Assembly (NCBI RefSeq): GCF_014203855.1
Contig: NZ_JACHJV010000001.1
Location: 7,006,001 to 7,070,000 of the forward strand
Source of the DNA: Kitasatospora kifunensis
GTDB taxonomy: Bacteria > Actinomycetota > Actinomycetes > Streptomycetales > Streptomycetaceae
Length of the DNA stretch: 64,000 nucleotides
Direction: 5' to 3'
Shown here: piece by piece, positions 42,474 through 49,990 of the stretch
Layout of the letters: each line of letters begins with the position of its first letter
Position numbering within the stretch: position 1 is the first letter of the stretch
Program-made: the position numbers and the translations under genes
Notes under the pieces: model-generated
The model's database searches: none
The model's input: the letters and a program-made list of their open reading frames with translations, nothing else
What the model was told of the DNA's origin: nothing

Positions 42474-42812
42474 CTACTGGGCCCTGCCGGCCGGCTGGCC
42501 GGGGTCGGGCCCGGGCGGCGGGAGGGTGGCGGTACCGGCCCTCAGGTCGATGCCGGTCCGCTTCGGTGCGCCGGCCTGTTCGTCGTCGCGCAGTACGAGT
42601 TCGATGCGGCGCTGCTCCAACTGCACGCGCTTGCTGGGATAGCAGAGCGCGTGCAGCTCCTCGGTGGCCAGCGCGGCGACGCCGCGGCCCGCGTGGGGTT
42701 GACCACGCAGTCGGGCCAGGGTGTACCTGGCCGCCGCGCCGATGAAGAAGAGCAGGATCAGCGCGGCGGGGAGCAGCAGACTGCCGCCGGCGCCGCTCAG
42801 GAGGGGCGTCAT
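42474..42812 (-). CDS. DUF6191-like membrane protein
   Basis: 112 residues from ATG 42812, which overlaps the stop of the upstream repeat frame (ATGA). One N-terminal membrane segment (SLLLPAALILLFFIGAAARYTL), then TEELHALCYPSKRVQLEQRR and ELVLRDDEQAGAPKRTGIDL, the pattern I associate with DUF6191 proteins of Streptomyces. Function unknown. Likely in one transcript with the PEP-mutase family gene upstream. Confidence 0.75.
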   Translation of the reverse strand: MTPLLSGAGGSLLLPAALILLFFIGAAARYTLARLRGQPHAGRGVAALATEELHALCYPSKRVQLEQRRIELVLRDDEQAGAPKRTGIDLRAGTATLPPPGPDPGQPAGRAQ

Positions 42813-43036
42813 GGCGAGTCAACGAGCTGGCGAAGCAGGGTAGTTCCGGTGGTGATGAGTTGACGCTGTATCAGGTTATTGATGTTGGTCAGTGCATGGA
42901 TGGTTGTCGACGCACTGATACGTGCCAATGCATTGACCTTGGGCAATGCATTGAGACTGGTCAGTGCATTGACCATGAACGGTGCACTGCTGCCTGTCAG
43001 TGCACTGCTCGAGCTCAATGCGCTGACGGCAGTCAA
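42809..43036 (-). CDS. candidate hexapeptide-repeat protein
   Basis: A 75-codon frame beginning at TTG 43036 and overlapping the DUF6191 start by ATGA. Its product is built of six-residue units such as VNALTS, LNALPK, VNALAR, IHALTN, INNLIQ, with V/I/L at position 1, Ala at 3 and Leu at 4. Between units many changes are synonymous (TTG/CTG, GCA/GCG) or conservative (GTC/ATC/CTC), as expected for selection on protein. Against it: no ribosome site, TTG start, and low GC for this genome. The underlying DNA is an 18-bp minisatellite that could instead be a protein-binding array. Confidence 0.4.
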   Translation of the reverse strand: MTAVSALSSSSALTGSSAPFMVNALTSLNALPKVNALARISASTTIHALTNINNLIQRQLITTGTTLLRQLVDSP

Positions 43037-43050
43037 TGGCTTGACATCGA
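42855..43050. repeat. 18-bp minisatellite with palindromic cores
   Basis: Eleven units at exactly 18-bp spacing (anchors 42855, 42873, 42891, 42909, 42927, 42945, 42963, 42981, 42999, 43017, 43035). Core of central units is CAATGCATTG or CAGTGCACTG, each a perfect 10-bp palindrome. GC content is visibly far below the flanks. No indels across the array. Confidence 0.9.
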
Positions 43051-43051
43051 G

Positions 43052-43903
43052 TCAGCCCGCAGAAGGCGGAGCCATCAGAGCGTTGGCGTCACCGAACGGC
43101 AGTGCCTCGGCGAGCGTGGCGAAGCTGCCGGTGCGCAGGACGGAGTCGGCCGCGTGCCTGGTGGCGCCGAGCGCGACCCGGGCGAAGCCGGAGCCGATGC
43201 TGATCCGCCGGGCACCCAGCTCTCCGAGCTGCTGGACCGTCAACTCGGCCAGCGGGCCGGCCGCCAGGACGTTGACCGGGCGCGAGAGCGCCGCGCAGAC
43301 GGTGCGGACGGCCTCGGCGTCCGGCAGGCCGGGGGCGAACAGCACGTCGGCGCCGGCGGCTTCGAAGGCCTGCAGACGCCGCACCGTGTCGGCCAGGTCG
43401 GGGCGGCCATGCAGGAAGTTCTCCGCGCGGGCCGTGACGGTGAACGGGACGTCCAGGCGCTGGGCCGCCGACACCGCAGCGCGCACTCGCTCGACGGCTT
43501 GCTCGAACGGGTGAATGGGAGCGAGCGGATCGCCGGTGGCGTCCTCGATCGACCCGCCCACCAGGCCCGCCTCCGCGGCCAGTTCGATCGTCGCGGCGAC
43601 CGCCTCCGGCGTGTCGCCGAAGCCGTTCTCCAGGTCGGCGGCGACCGGCAGGTGGGTGGCGCCGACGATCGCGCGAGCGTTGGCCAGCGCTTCCGCACGG
43701 TCGACCTGGTTGGCGCCGTCGGCCCGGCCGAGGGCGAAGGCCAGGCCGGCGCTGGTGGTGGCCAACGCGGCGAAGCCGAGGTCGGTGAGCAGCCGTGCGG
43801 TGCCGGCGTCCCAGGCGTTGGCGATGACGAACACACCCGGGTCGGTGTGGAGTTCACGGAAGGCGAGGCCGCGTCGGCGCTGGTCCTCGAGGGTGAGCTG
43901 CAC
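43052..43903 (-). CDS. isocitrate lyase/PEP mutase family protein
   Basis: 283 residues from GTG 43903 (AGAGGA upstream). The PEP-mutase-type barrel shows VIANAWDAGTARLL near the start, TSAGLAFALGRADG, PVAADLENGFGDTPEAV (metal-binding Asp and Glu), GSIEDATGDPLAPI, and FTVTARAENFLHG. The Cys-containing isocitrate-lyase motif KKCGH is absent, so this belongs to the 2-methylisocitrate lyase-like or oxaloacetate-decarboxylase-like subgroup. It makes or breaks a C-C or C-P bond; substrate unknown. First in a unit with the repeat frame and DUF6191 gene. Confidence 0.85.
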   Translation of the reverse strand: MQLTLEDQRRRGLAFRELHTDPGVFVIANAWDAGTARLLTDLGFAALATTSAGLAFALGRADGANQVDRAEALANARAIVGATHLPVAADLENGFGDTPEAVAATIELAAEAGLVGGSIEDATGDPLAPIHPFEQAVERVRAAVSAAQRLDVPFTVTARAENFLHGRPDLADTVRRLQAFEAAGADVLFAPGLPDAEAVRTVCAALSRPVNVLAAGPLAELTVQQLGELGARRISIGSGFARVALGATRHAADSVLRTGSFATLAEALPFGDANALMAPPSAG

Positions 43904-43985
43904 AGGATGTCCTCTCGAAGCTGAGGTTGAGAGCAGGGCAGGGCAGGGCGAGGTACGGCGGGGCAAGGCAAGGTCCGGCCGGCCG

Positions 43986-44873
43986 TCAGCGCCGCCGGGA
44001 GAGCGCGACGCCGCCCAGGCAGAGGCAGCCGCCGACCAGACTCAGCACCGCCGGCACCTCCCCGAGCACCGCCCAGGACATGACTACCACCAACGCCGGC
44101 ACCGCATAGGTGGTCGCGCCCATCCGGCCCGCCGTGGTGCGTGAGAGCGCGTAAGCCCAGGTGCTGAACGCCAGGGCGGTGGGGAACAGGCCCAGGTAGA
44201 CCAGGTTCAGGGTGGCCGAGGCCGGGGCGTGGGCGAGTTGGTGGACCAGCTGGCCGCTGAACGGCAGGCAGATCACCGTACCGATCAGGCAGCCGAAGGC
44301 GGTGGCCTGCAGCGGTGTCGCATGTCGCAGCGCGGGCTTCTGGGCCACCACACCGGCCGCATACAGCAGGGCGGCCAACAGGCAGAGCAGCACGCCGAGA
44401 TACGAGGCGCCGCTGCCACCGGACTTGGACAGGCCCACCACCACGGCACCGGCGAACGAAACCGCCATGCCTGTCATCAGCCGACGCGGGAACCCCTCGC
44501 GCAGCACCCAGCCGCTGAGCAGCGCGATCACCACCGGGCCGATGTTCACCACCATGGCCGCGGTGCCCGCGTCGACCTTCTGCTCACCCCAGTTGAGCGC
44601 CACCATGTAGAGCCCGAACCAGAGCAGGCCGGAGAGCGCGATGCCGGGCCAGGCGGCGCGCGGCGGCAGACCTTCGCGCCGCACCGCCCAAGTGGCGAGC
44701 AGCGCCACCGAGCCCACCGCGAGGCGCCCGAGGGCCAGCGAGCCGGGACCGAAGTGCTCGGTGGCCGACCGGATCGCCACGAATGCGGAGGCCCAGAGCA
44801 GTACGGAGGCGGTGGCCGCAGCCACCGCCTTGGCGTCGAGTCGGGTGCTGACGGCGGTGGCTGTGAGTTCCAT
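43986..44873 (-). CDS. EamA/DMT family transporter
   Basis: 295 residues from ATG 44873; a TTACCT -10 ends 7 nt before it (leaderless), although MSK at 44909 is also in frame. Ten membrane segments in two EamA repeats: SVLLWASAFVAIRSATEHF at the N-terminus and GVVAQKPALRHATPLQ starting the second half, with TPAL-like MGATTYAVPALVVVMSWAVLGE at the end. Drug/metabolite exporter family; substrate unknown. Shares a strand with the PEP-mutase gene but with its own promoter. Confidence 0.88.
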   Translation of the reverse strand: MELTATAVSTRLDAKAVAAATASVLLWASAFVAIRSATEHFGPGSLALGRLAVGSVALLATWAVRREGLPPRAAWPGIALSGLLWFGLYMVALNWGEQKVDAGTAAMVVNIGPVVIALLSGWVLREGFPRRLMTGMAVSFAGAVVVGLSKSGGSGASYLGVLLCLLAALLYAAGVVAQKPALRHATPLQATAFGCLIGTVICLPFSGQLVHQLAHAPASATLNLVYLGLFPTALAFSTWAYALSRTTAGRMGATTYAVPALVVVMSWAVLGEVPAVLSLVGGCLCLGGVALSRRR

Positions 44874-44952
44874 ACGGGCAAGGTAATCGGCCACCGAAGC
44901 TTTGGACACGCAATTTATCGGTGACGGACGCTCACCGGGAGCGCAGGTCTGA

Positions 44953-45411
44953 TCAGGCCTCCGTCGGCGTGATCACACCGTCCAGGTAGACCCAGGCCCC
45001 CTCGTGACGGACGAAGCGGCTCCTCTCGTGCAGACGGCCGCTGATTCCCTGCTCGACGTAGTGGGCAACGAACTCGACGGTGCCCTCCTGGTGGAACGGG
45101 CCGCCCTCGGTGCTGTCCAGGATCTCCAACCGCTGCCAGGAGAGCCGTGCGTCGAAGTCGATGACCGGCGGCCGGGTCCGCGGGTGCCAGCTGCGCAGCA
45201 GGTAGGCGGCGTCGTTGACGACGAAGGCGCTGAACCTCGAGCGCATCAGCTGCTCGGCGGTGGTCGCCTGGGCCAGGCCATGGTGCAGGCGACGGCAGCA
45301 GTCCGCGTAGTTCGAGGGCAGGCCGCACGGGCAGGGGGCGGACCCGTCGGCCGCGGCGGGGGCGGCGGGCGCGGGCTTGGCCGGGTGCGGGCGGGTGTTA
45401 CGTCGCGACAT
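44953..45411 (-). CDS. YchJ-like SEC-C motif protein
   Basis: 152 residues from ATG 45411; CACAAT ends 7 nt before it, suggesting a leaderless transcript. The N-terminal CPCGLPSNYADCCRRLHHG is a SEC-C type zinc motif (C-x-C...C-C). The remainder matches the YchJ/UPF0225 NTF2-like domain: EQLMRSRFSAFVVNDAAYLLRSW, WQRLEILDSTEGG, VEFVAHYV and LHERSRFVR. Function unknown. Located between the EamA and Rpf-like genes. Confidence 0.88.
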   Translation of the reverse strand: MSRRNTRPHPAKPAPAAPAAADGSAPCPCGLPSNYADCCRRLHHGLAQATTAEQLMRSRFSAFVVNDAAYLLRSWHPRTRPPVIDFDARLSWQRLEILDSTEGGPFHQEGTVEFVAHYVEQGISGRLHERSRFVRHEGAWVYLDGVITPTEA

Positions 45412-45430
45412 GGCTCCCATTGTGCCGGTG

Positions 45431-45500
45431 CCGCGAAGCGCTCGGTGCCAGGGCTCTGAGTGTCAGGGCTTTGGGCGCCAGGGCTCCGAGCGCTTCGCGG
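45431..45500. terminator. long-loop hairpin after Rpf-like gene
   Basis: CCGCGAAGCGCTCGG and its complement (15 bp) flank 40 nt that contain three CAGGGCT copies at a 15-nt period (45449, 45464, 45479). It starts 13 nt past the Rpf-like stop on the minus strand. Confidence 0.65.
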
Positions 45501-45512
45501 GCTGACCTGCGG

Positions 45513-46640
45513 TCAGGGGAGCTGCAACTGCTGCCCGGGGAGGATCAGGTTGGGGTTGCCGCCGACGGTGGTGAGGTTCTCCTGGTAGAGGTGCTGCCAG
45601 TTGTCCACGTGGTGGTCCGCCGCGATGGCCCAGAGCGAGTCGCCGCTCTGCACGGTGTAGCTCTGCCCACTCTGGCCGTTCTGCCCGCTCGGGGCGGCTG
45701 GGACGGCGGGGGAGGAGGACGGCGCGGGGGTGACCGGGTACGTCGGTGCCGTGCTGCTGCCGCCGGGCAGCGGCGCGGTGCCAGGGGCGGTCGGCGCCTG
45801 CTGGAAAGGGCTGCTCGGCGCGGTGCTCGGCTGCGTCGCAGGGACGGTCGGCTGCGTCGCGGGCCCGGTCGGGACGGTCGCCGTCGGGCTCGGCGTCGCA
45901 CCGGGGGTGCTCGGCGCGGGCGCGCCCTGGGCCGGCGAAGTGGTCGGTGCGGCGGCCGGCGCCGTCGGCGTGGTGCTCGGCGCACCTGCGTTCGGCGCCG
46001 TGCTCGGTGCACCGGTGCTCGGTGCACCAGAGGCGGGAGTCGGCGCAGTGTTGGTCGGCGTCGCGCCGGGCGCGCTCGGCGCCGGGGTGGCCGTCGTGCC
46101 GGGTGCGGTGCTCGGCGTGGTCGTGGGCGCGGTCACCGGCGGCTGCGTGCTGACCGGCGCGGGCGTGGTGGTCACGGGCGCGGGTGTGCTGACCGGGGCA
46201 GGCGTGCTGACGGGTGCGGGCGTCGGCGTGCTCGCCGGTGCGCCGGTCGTCGGCGCGGTCAGCCCGGCCACCGCTGCGCAGCTGCCCCAGACGCTCGGTC
46301 CCTGGTCGGCGAGCAGGCGCTCCGCCACCGCGATCTGCTGGGCCTGGGTGGCGTGCGAGGCCTGCGCCGCGTACTGGTCGCCGCCGTAGGCGACCCACTC
46401 GCGCTGGGTGAAGTGCAGCCCGCCGTAGTAGCCGTCGCCGGTGTCCGTGGTCCAGTTGCCGCCGGTGACGCACTGGGCGAGCGAGTCCCAGGTGCTGGCC
46501 GGCGCGGCGTGCGCGCCGGTAGCGGTGAGCAGCGGCAGGGCGAGGCCGGCGCCGGCCACGGTCGCGGCGGTCACCGCGCGGTCGGTCTGGGACGGGCGGC
46601 GGTGGCGGCCCGGACCGAAGAACACCCCGGATATGCCCAT
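45513..46640 (-). CDS. Rpf-like secreted protein with LysM, catalytic Glu replaced
   Basis: 375 residues from ATG 46640 (GAGGGAAG upstream). Signal peptide with ALA-type cleavage near residue 46. Rpf/transglycosylase-like domain at 50-125 (GGNWTTDTGDGYYGGLHFTQ, VAERLLADQG). The usual CESGGNW, whose Glu is the lysozyme-like catalyst, reads CVTGGNW here (Val58). Then about 200 residues of Thr/Pro/Ala-rich linker and a C-terminal LysM domain (YTVQSGDSLWAIAADHHV). It would bind peptidoglycan but probably cannot cleave it in the usual way. A c-di-AMP riboswitch sits in its leader. Confidence 0.88.
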   Translation of the reverse strand: MGISGVFFGPGRHRRPSQTDRAVTAATVAGAGLALPLLTATGAHAAPASTWDSLAQCVTGGNWTTDTGDGYYGGLHFTQREWVAYGGDQYAAQASHATQAQQIAVAERLLADQGPSVWGSCAAVAGLTAPTTGAPASTPTPAPVSTPAPVSTPAPVTTTPAPVSTQPPVTAPTTTPSTAPGTTATPAPSAPGATPTNTAPTPASGAPSTGAPSTAPNAGAPSTTPTAPAAAPTTSPAQGAPAPSTPGATPSPTATVPTGPATQPTVPATQPSTAPSSPFQQAPTAPGTAPLPGGSSTAPTYPVTPAPSSSPAVPAAPSGQNGQSGQSYTVQSGDSLWAIAADHHVDNWQHLYQENLTTVGGNPNLILPGQQLQLP

Positions 46641-46644
46641 GGAA

Positions 46645-46838
46645 CTTCCCTCTCCGCACGCCTGCGAGGTGAGCTGTCGGGTTCGGGCAGGGAGGCTGGC
46701 CCGGCCGTCCACCCGAGCGGATCCGGTGGACGGCTTCACCCCTAGCCGCGTGGGGACGGCACTGAAACCTGGGTCCCCCGCCCCTGCCCAGAGGTCGCTG
46801 ATCGAGGACCCGGAGCGCGGTGGGCAGGACTCGGCGTA
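46645..46838 (-). ncRNA. c-di-AMP (ydaO-yuaA) riboswitch
   Basis: On the minus strand the leader contains the conserved blocks in order: GCCGAGTCCTGCC, GGGGGACCCAGG, GGGGTGAAGCCG, a variable stem (CCGTCCACC with GGTGGACGG), and the 3' block CCGAACCCGACAGCTCACCT then CGCAGGCG, ending 5 nt before the start codon region. This is the ydaO pattern, and such riboswitches sit before rpf genes in Streptomyces. Binding of c-di-AMP is expected to turn expression off. Confidence 0.85.
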
Positions 46839-46873
46839 CCTCGTCCGGGCGCCCGCGTTGGCGGGCTGCAGGG

Positions 46874-46903
46874 AGACTAGACGGATCATCACACTGATAA
46901 CAA
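46874..46903 (-). promoter_or_regulatory. candidate promoter of the Rpf-like gene
   Basis: Minus strand -35 TTGTTA, 18 bp, -10 TAGTCT; transcription would start near 46867, just upstream of the riboswitch. Confidence 0.5.
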
Positions 46904-47033
46904 CCCCGCATCGCACACGTCACACAAGAATCACGGTGGCTACACGATGCTCCGTATCGGCACCGCTTGCCCGCACTCCGTCAAGTCGAGGTGATCGACC
47001 GGCACCCATCCCGCCTGGCAACTCCCGAGCGGC

Positions 47034-47104
47034 ATCGGGCAAACCCGCGCACCAGGCCCGGTGGTGTGCCGCACCGCCGGGCCTGGCGCGCGGGTTTGCC
47101 CGAT
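47034..47104. repeat. 71-nt hairpin in divergent region
   Basis: Arms of 28 bases (ATCGGGCAAACCCGCGC, one mismatch, CCAGGCCCGG, and complement) around a 15-nt loop. Both neighbouring genes point away from it, so a terminator role is unlikely. It may be a small mobile repeat or a structured RNA. Confidence 0.75.
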
Positions 47105-47188
47105 CAGCGGACATCGCGCCGCGTGCCGCAGCACGATAGGAGGGCGCGCCCGGGCCCGGGAGTGGCGGGCGCACCAGGAGGTGGGGCT

Positions 47189-47779
47189 GTGCACGAGCTG
47201 GAGCCGGCCGTCGAGGCGGCCGAGGGCGATCCGCACTGGTGGTGGGAGGTGGACTCCGCGCTGATGGGCAAGGCGGCGGCGCTTGAGGTGTCGATGTACT
47301 GGGCCCTCGGTTTGACCCGGTGGGCCGCCGCCCACGACCCGAGAGTGGCCGGCGGCGATCTGGAGGCGGTACGGACCCTGCTGGGCCTGGCCATCTACCG
47401 CGCGGCTCAGGGGGAGGGGATCACCGATCCGGGCCGGATCCCCACCCTGCTGCCGTTGCTGATGCTCGCTCGGGGCGTGGCCAGGACGACCGCCGAGGCC
47501 CGCCCGCTCGGCTACGGCGACCGAGGGCGGCTGCGGCTGGCGGACCGGGCCCGGCTGCGCGCGGTGCTGGCCGACCCGGACCAGGCGGTCTTCGAGCGGT
47601 TACGCAAGGAGACGGTGCTGGTGCTGGTCGCCAACACCGATCACGCGCGCACCGAGCTGTGTCGGCGCTCCAACGACGCGAGCATCTGGAAGGACCGGCC
47701 GCTGATCACGATCAGCACGCGCGAGGCGCACCTGCCGGAGCACGGGATGCTGCCCTGGGACTGGTACAGCACGGGCTGA
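47189..47779 (+). CDS. hypothetical protein, 196 residues
   Basis: GTG start with AGGAGG 7 nt upstream. Not recognised. The chain has an aromatic-rich N-terminus (DPHWWWEVDSALMG), several helices (LEVSMYWALGLTRWAA, TLLGLAIYRAAQG) and a charged C-terminal half (RLRAVLADPDQAVFERLRKE, RTELCRRSNDASIWKDRPL). No membrane or signal sequence. It lies divergent from the Rpf-like gene beyond a large hairpin. Codon bias is typical of real genes here. Confidence 0.65.
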   Translation: MHELEPAVEAAEGDPHWWWEVDSALMGKAAALEVSMYWALGLTRWAAAHDPRVAGGDLEAVRTLLGLAIYRAAQGEGITDPGRIPTLLPLLMLARGVARTTAEARPLGYGDRGRLRLADRARLRAVLADPDQAVFERLRKETVLVLVANTDHARTELCRRSNDASIWKDRPLITISTREAHLPEHGMLPWDWYSTG

Positions 47780-48182
47780 GCCGGTCGGCGGTGCGCCGCG
47801 CGCCGGCCAACCCCGGCCCTTTCACCCGCGCTGACGCACTCTCGGTGGCCGGGCGAGCCTGACGGGCCGTCGCGGATGGCGCCGGGCCGCGGCCGAGCGG
47901 CTGCTGCGCAGCTCGGGCCCGCCTGCGCGCGCCGGCCCGGGCCAGGACGGGGGCGGCCTGGCCCGGGGGTCCCTGGCGATGGGATGAGCCTGGCATGCCG
48001 TGGCGATCAAATCAATGTTTGCTGACGTGATTATCCGTCACATTCATCTCAGTAAACGGCGATCCGCCGCGCGCTAGGCCGGACGGCTGGCGGCGACGGC
48101 CCCTGTTCGGCGCGCGGCTCCCGGCTCGGGGCCGATCTGCGGCAGCGTCAGGCTGACCCACCGTCGTCCGAGAGGCCCAGTC
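47780..48182. other. 403-nt region before APC permease 2
   Basis: The first 220 nt are GC-rich with several overlapping inverted repeats but no clear terminator. From 48000 the sequence becomes AT-rich, with the palindrome at 48023-48040 and a likely promoter. No gene is seen. Confidence 0.5.
48023..48040. promoter_or_regulatory. palindrome TGACG-N8-CGTCA upstream of permease 2
   Basis: Five-base arms in the only AT-rich tract of the region, 143 nt before the permease start; candidate operator. Confidence 0.4.
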
Positions 48183-49823
48183 ATGGCAACGCCCGCCCCG
48201 GCGCCCCCGAACAAGTCCCCTCGGCACGCCCTGCGCCGCGAGGTCGGCATGATCGGCCTGCTGTGGGCGTCGGTCGGGGCGATCATCGGCTCCGGGTGGC
48301 TCTTCGGAGCCGAGAAGGCCGTCACGGCCGCCGGACCCGCCGCGCTGATCTCCTGGGGCGTCGGTGCGGTGGCCATCGTGCTGCTGGCCCTGGTGCACGC
48401 CGAACTCGGCGGCCTGTTCCCGGTGGCCGGCGGCACCGCGCGTTACCCGCACTACGCCTTCGGCGGCTTCGCCGGCATGTCCTTCGGCTGGTTCACCTGG
48501 CTGCAGGCCGCCACCACGGCCCCGATCGAGGTGCAGGCGATGATCGGCTACGCCCGGCACTGGAGCTGGGCGGACGGCCTGCAGAACAAGGACCAGACGC
48601 TGACCGGTTCGGGCTTCGCGGTCGCCGCGGTGCTGCTCGCGGTCTTCGTCGCGGTCAACTTCCTCGGCGTCAAGTGGCTGGCCCGCACCAACAGCGCGGC
48701 CACCTGGTGGAAGGTCGCGGTGCCGGTGGTGACGATCCTGATCCTCGGGGCGACGGAGTTCCACGGCAGCAACTTCAGCTCACACGGCTTCGCGCCGTTC
48801 GGCGCCCGCGGTGTGCTCTCGGCGATCAGCACCAGCGGCGTGATCTTCGCGCTGCTCGGCTTCGAGCAGGCCATCCAGTGGGCCGGCGAGAGCACCCACC
48901 CGCGCCGCGACATCCCCCGGGCGGTGCTCGGGTCGGTGATGATCGGCAGCCTGATCTACATCATGCTCCAGGTGGTCTTCATCGGTGCGCTGCCCCAGGA
49001 CACCTTCGCCGGCGGCTGGGGCCAGCTGACCTACCACGGCATCAGCGGCCCGTTCGCCGGGCTCGCCACCCTGATCGGCCTGGGCGGGCTGGCCACCGTG
49101 CTCTACATCGACGCGATCATCTCGCCGGCCGGCACCGGTCTGGTCTACATCACCTCCAGCTCCCGGATCACCTACGGGCTCAGCCGCAACGGCTACGCGC
49201 CGCAGGCGATGCAGGCCACCGACCGGCGCGCGGTGCCCTGGGTCGGCCTGCTGATCGCCTTCGCGGCCGGCGTGCTCTGCTTCCTGCCCTTCCCCAGTTG
49301 GCAGCGGCTGGTCAGCTTCATCACCTCGGCGGTGGTGCTGATGTACGCGGGGGCGCCGCTCTCCTTCGGCGTACTGCGCAAGCGCTTCCCCGACCTGGAG
49401 CGGCCCTACCGGCTGTCGGCCGGCGGGTTCATCTCGCCGCTCGCCTTCGTCATCGCCAGCCTGATCATCTACTGGTCCGGCTGGGACACGGTGTGGCGTC
49501 TGGGCGCCTCGATCCTGCTCGGTTACCTGCTGCTGGGCTCGTACGCCGCCTACGCCAAGGCCAACCGGCTGCCCGGCGCGCCTCGGATGGACTTCAAGGC
49601 CGGCCAGTGGCTGCCCGTCTACCTGGTGGGCCTGGGCTTGATCTCCTGGCAGGGCCAGTTCGGCGTGGGTGCCACCCGGCACCTGCCGCTGTGGTGGGAC
49701 ATCCTGGCGATCGCGGTCCTCTCCCTGGTCATCTACTACTGGGCGCTGGCCGTGGCGCTGTCGGCGGCCGAGATCGAACGGAACATCGCCGACGTCGAGA
49801 TGCTCGACGCGGGCGGCCACTGA
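48183..49823 (+). CDS. APC family amino acid permease (paralogue 2)
   Basis: 546 residues, ATG with GAGAGG 8 nt upstream. Same architecture as the gene at 28077 and strikingly similar throughout (GAIIGSGWLFGAEKAVTAAGP in TM1, FALLGFEQAIQWAGESTHPR, ADVEMLDAGGH at the C-terminus). The N-terminal tail differs. Both presumably take up amino acids or amines; separate promoters suggest different regulation. The end of the gene runs into a 20-21-bp tandem repeat. Confidence 0.92.
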   Translation: MATPAPAPPNKSPRHALRREVGMIGLLWASVGAIIGSGWLFGAEKAVTAAGPAALISWGVGAVAIVLLALVHAELGGLFPVAGGTARYPHYAFGGFAGMSFGWFTWLQAATTAPIEVQAMIGYARHWSWADGLQNKDQTLTGSGFAVAAVLLAVFVAVNFLGVKWLARTNSAATWWKVAVPVVTILILGATEFHGSNFSSHGFAPFGARGVLSAISTSGVIFALLGFEQAIQWAGESTHPRRDIPRAVLGSVMIGSLIYIMLQVVFIGALPQDTFAGGWGQLTYHGISGPFAGLATLIGLGGLATVLYIDAIISPAGTGLVYITSSSRITYGLSRNGYAPQAMQATDRRAVPWVGLLIAFAAGVLCFLPFPSWQRLVSFITSAVVLMYAGAPLSFGVLRKRFPDLERPYRLSAGGFISPLAFVIASLIIYWSGWDTVWRLGASILLGYLLLGSYAAYAKANRLPGAPRMDFKAGQWLPVYLVGLGLISWQGQFGVGATRHLPLWWDILAIAVLSLVIYYWALAVALSAAEIERNIADVEMLDAGGH

Positions 49824-49898
49824 CCGTCCGCGCCCGCCACTGACCGTCCGCGCCCGGCCACCGACCGTCCGCGCCCGGCCACCGACCATCGCCGGTGA
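49816..49898. repeat. 20-21-bp tandem repeat at permease 2 end
   Basis: The sequence GCCACTGACCGTCCGCGCCC recurs from 49816, 49836, 49857 and, degenerate, 49878. The first unit includes the permease stop codon, so the array grew out of the gene end into the intergenic region. Confidence 0.8.
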
Positions 49899-49990
49899 GT
49901 GCCGTTCGGCCGGGGCCGGAGTGCCGCAGCGCCGAAGCGGGCGGTCCGATGGAGGATGAGGGGAGGGCGCGACCGGGCGAGGTGGACGGT

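Larger units (their letters stand above)
46641..47188. other. 548-nt divergent region: riboswitch, promoter, large hairpin
   Basis: Contains the c-di-AMP riboswitch (46645-46838), a candidate minus-strand promoter (46874-46903), a GC-rich stretch and the 71-nt hairpin at 47034-47104. The last 80 nt before 47189 hold only the ribosome site. Confidence 0.6.

Noticed and set aside
42879..43514. Plus-strand 211-codon frame across the 18-bp minisatellite
   Set aside because: It runs antisense through the PEP-mutase family gene; the repeat reads as hexapeptides on both strands because its core is palindromic.
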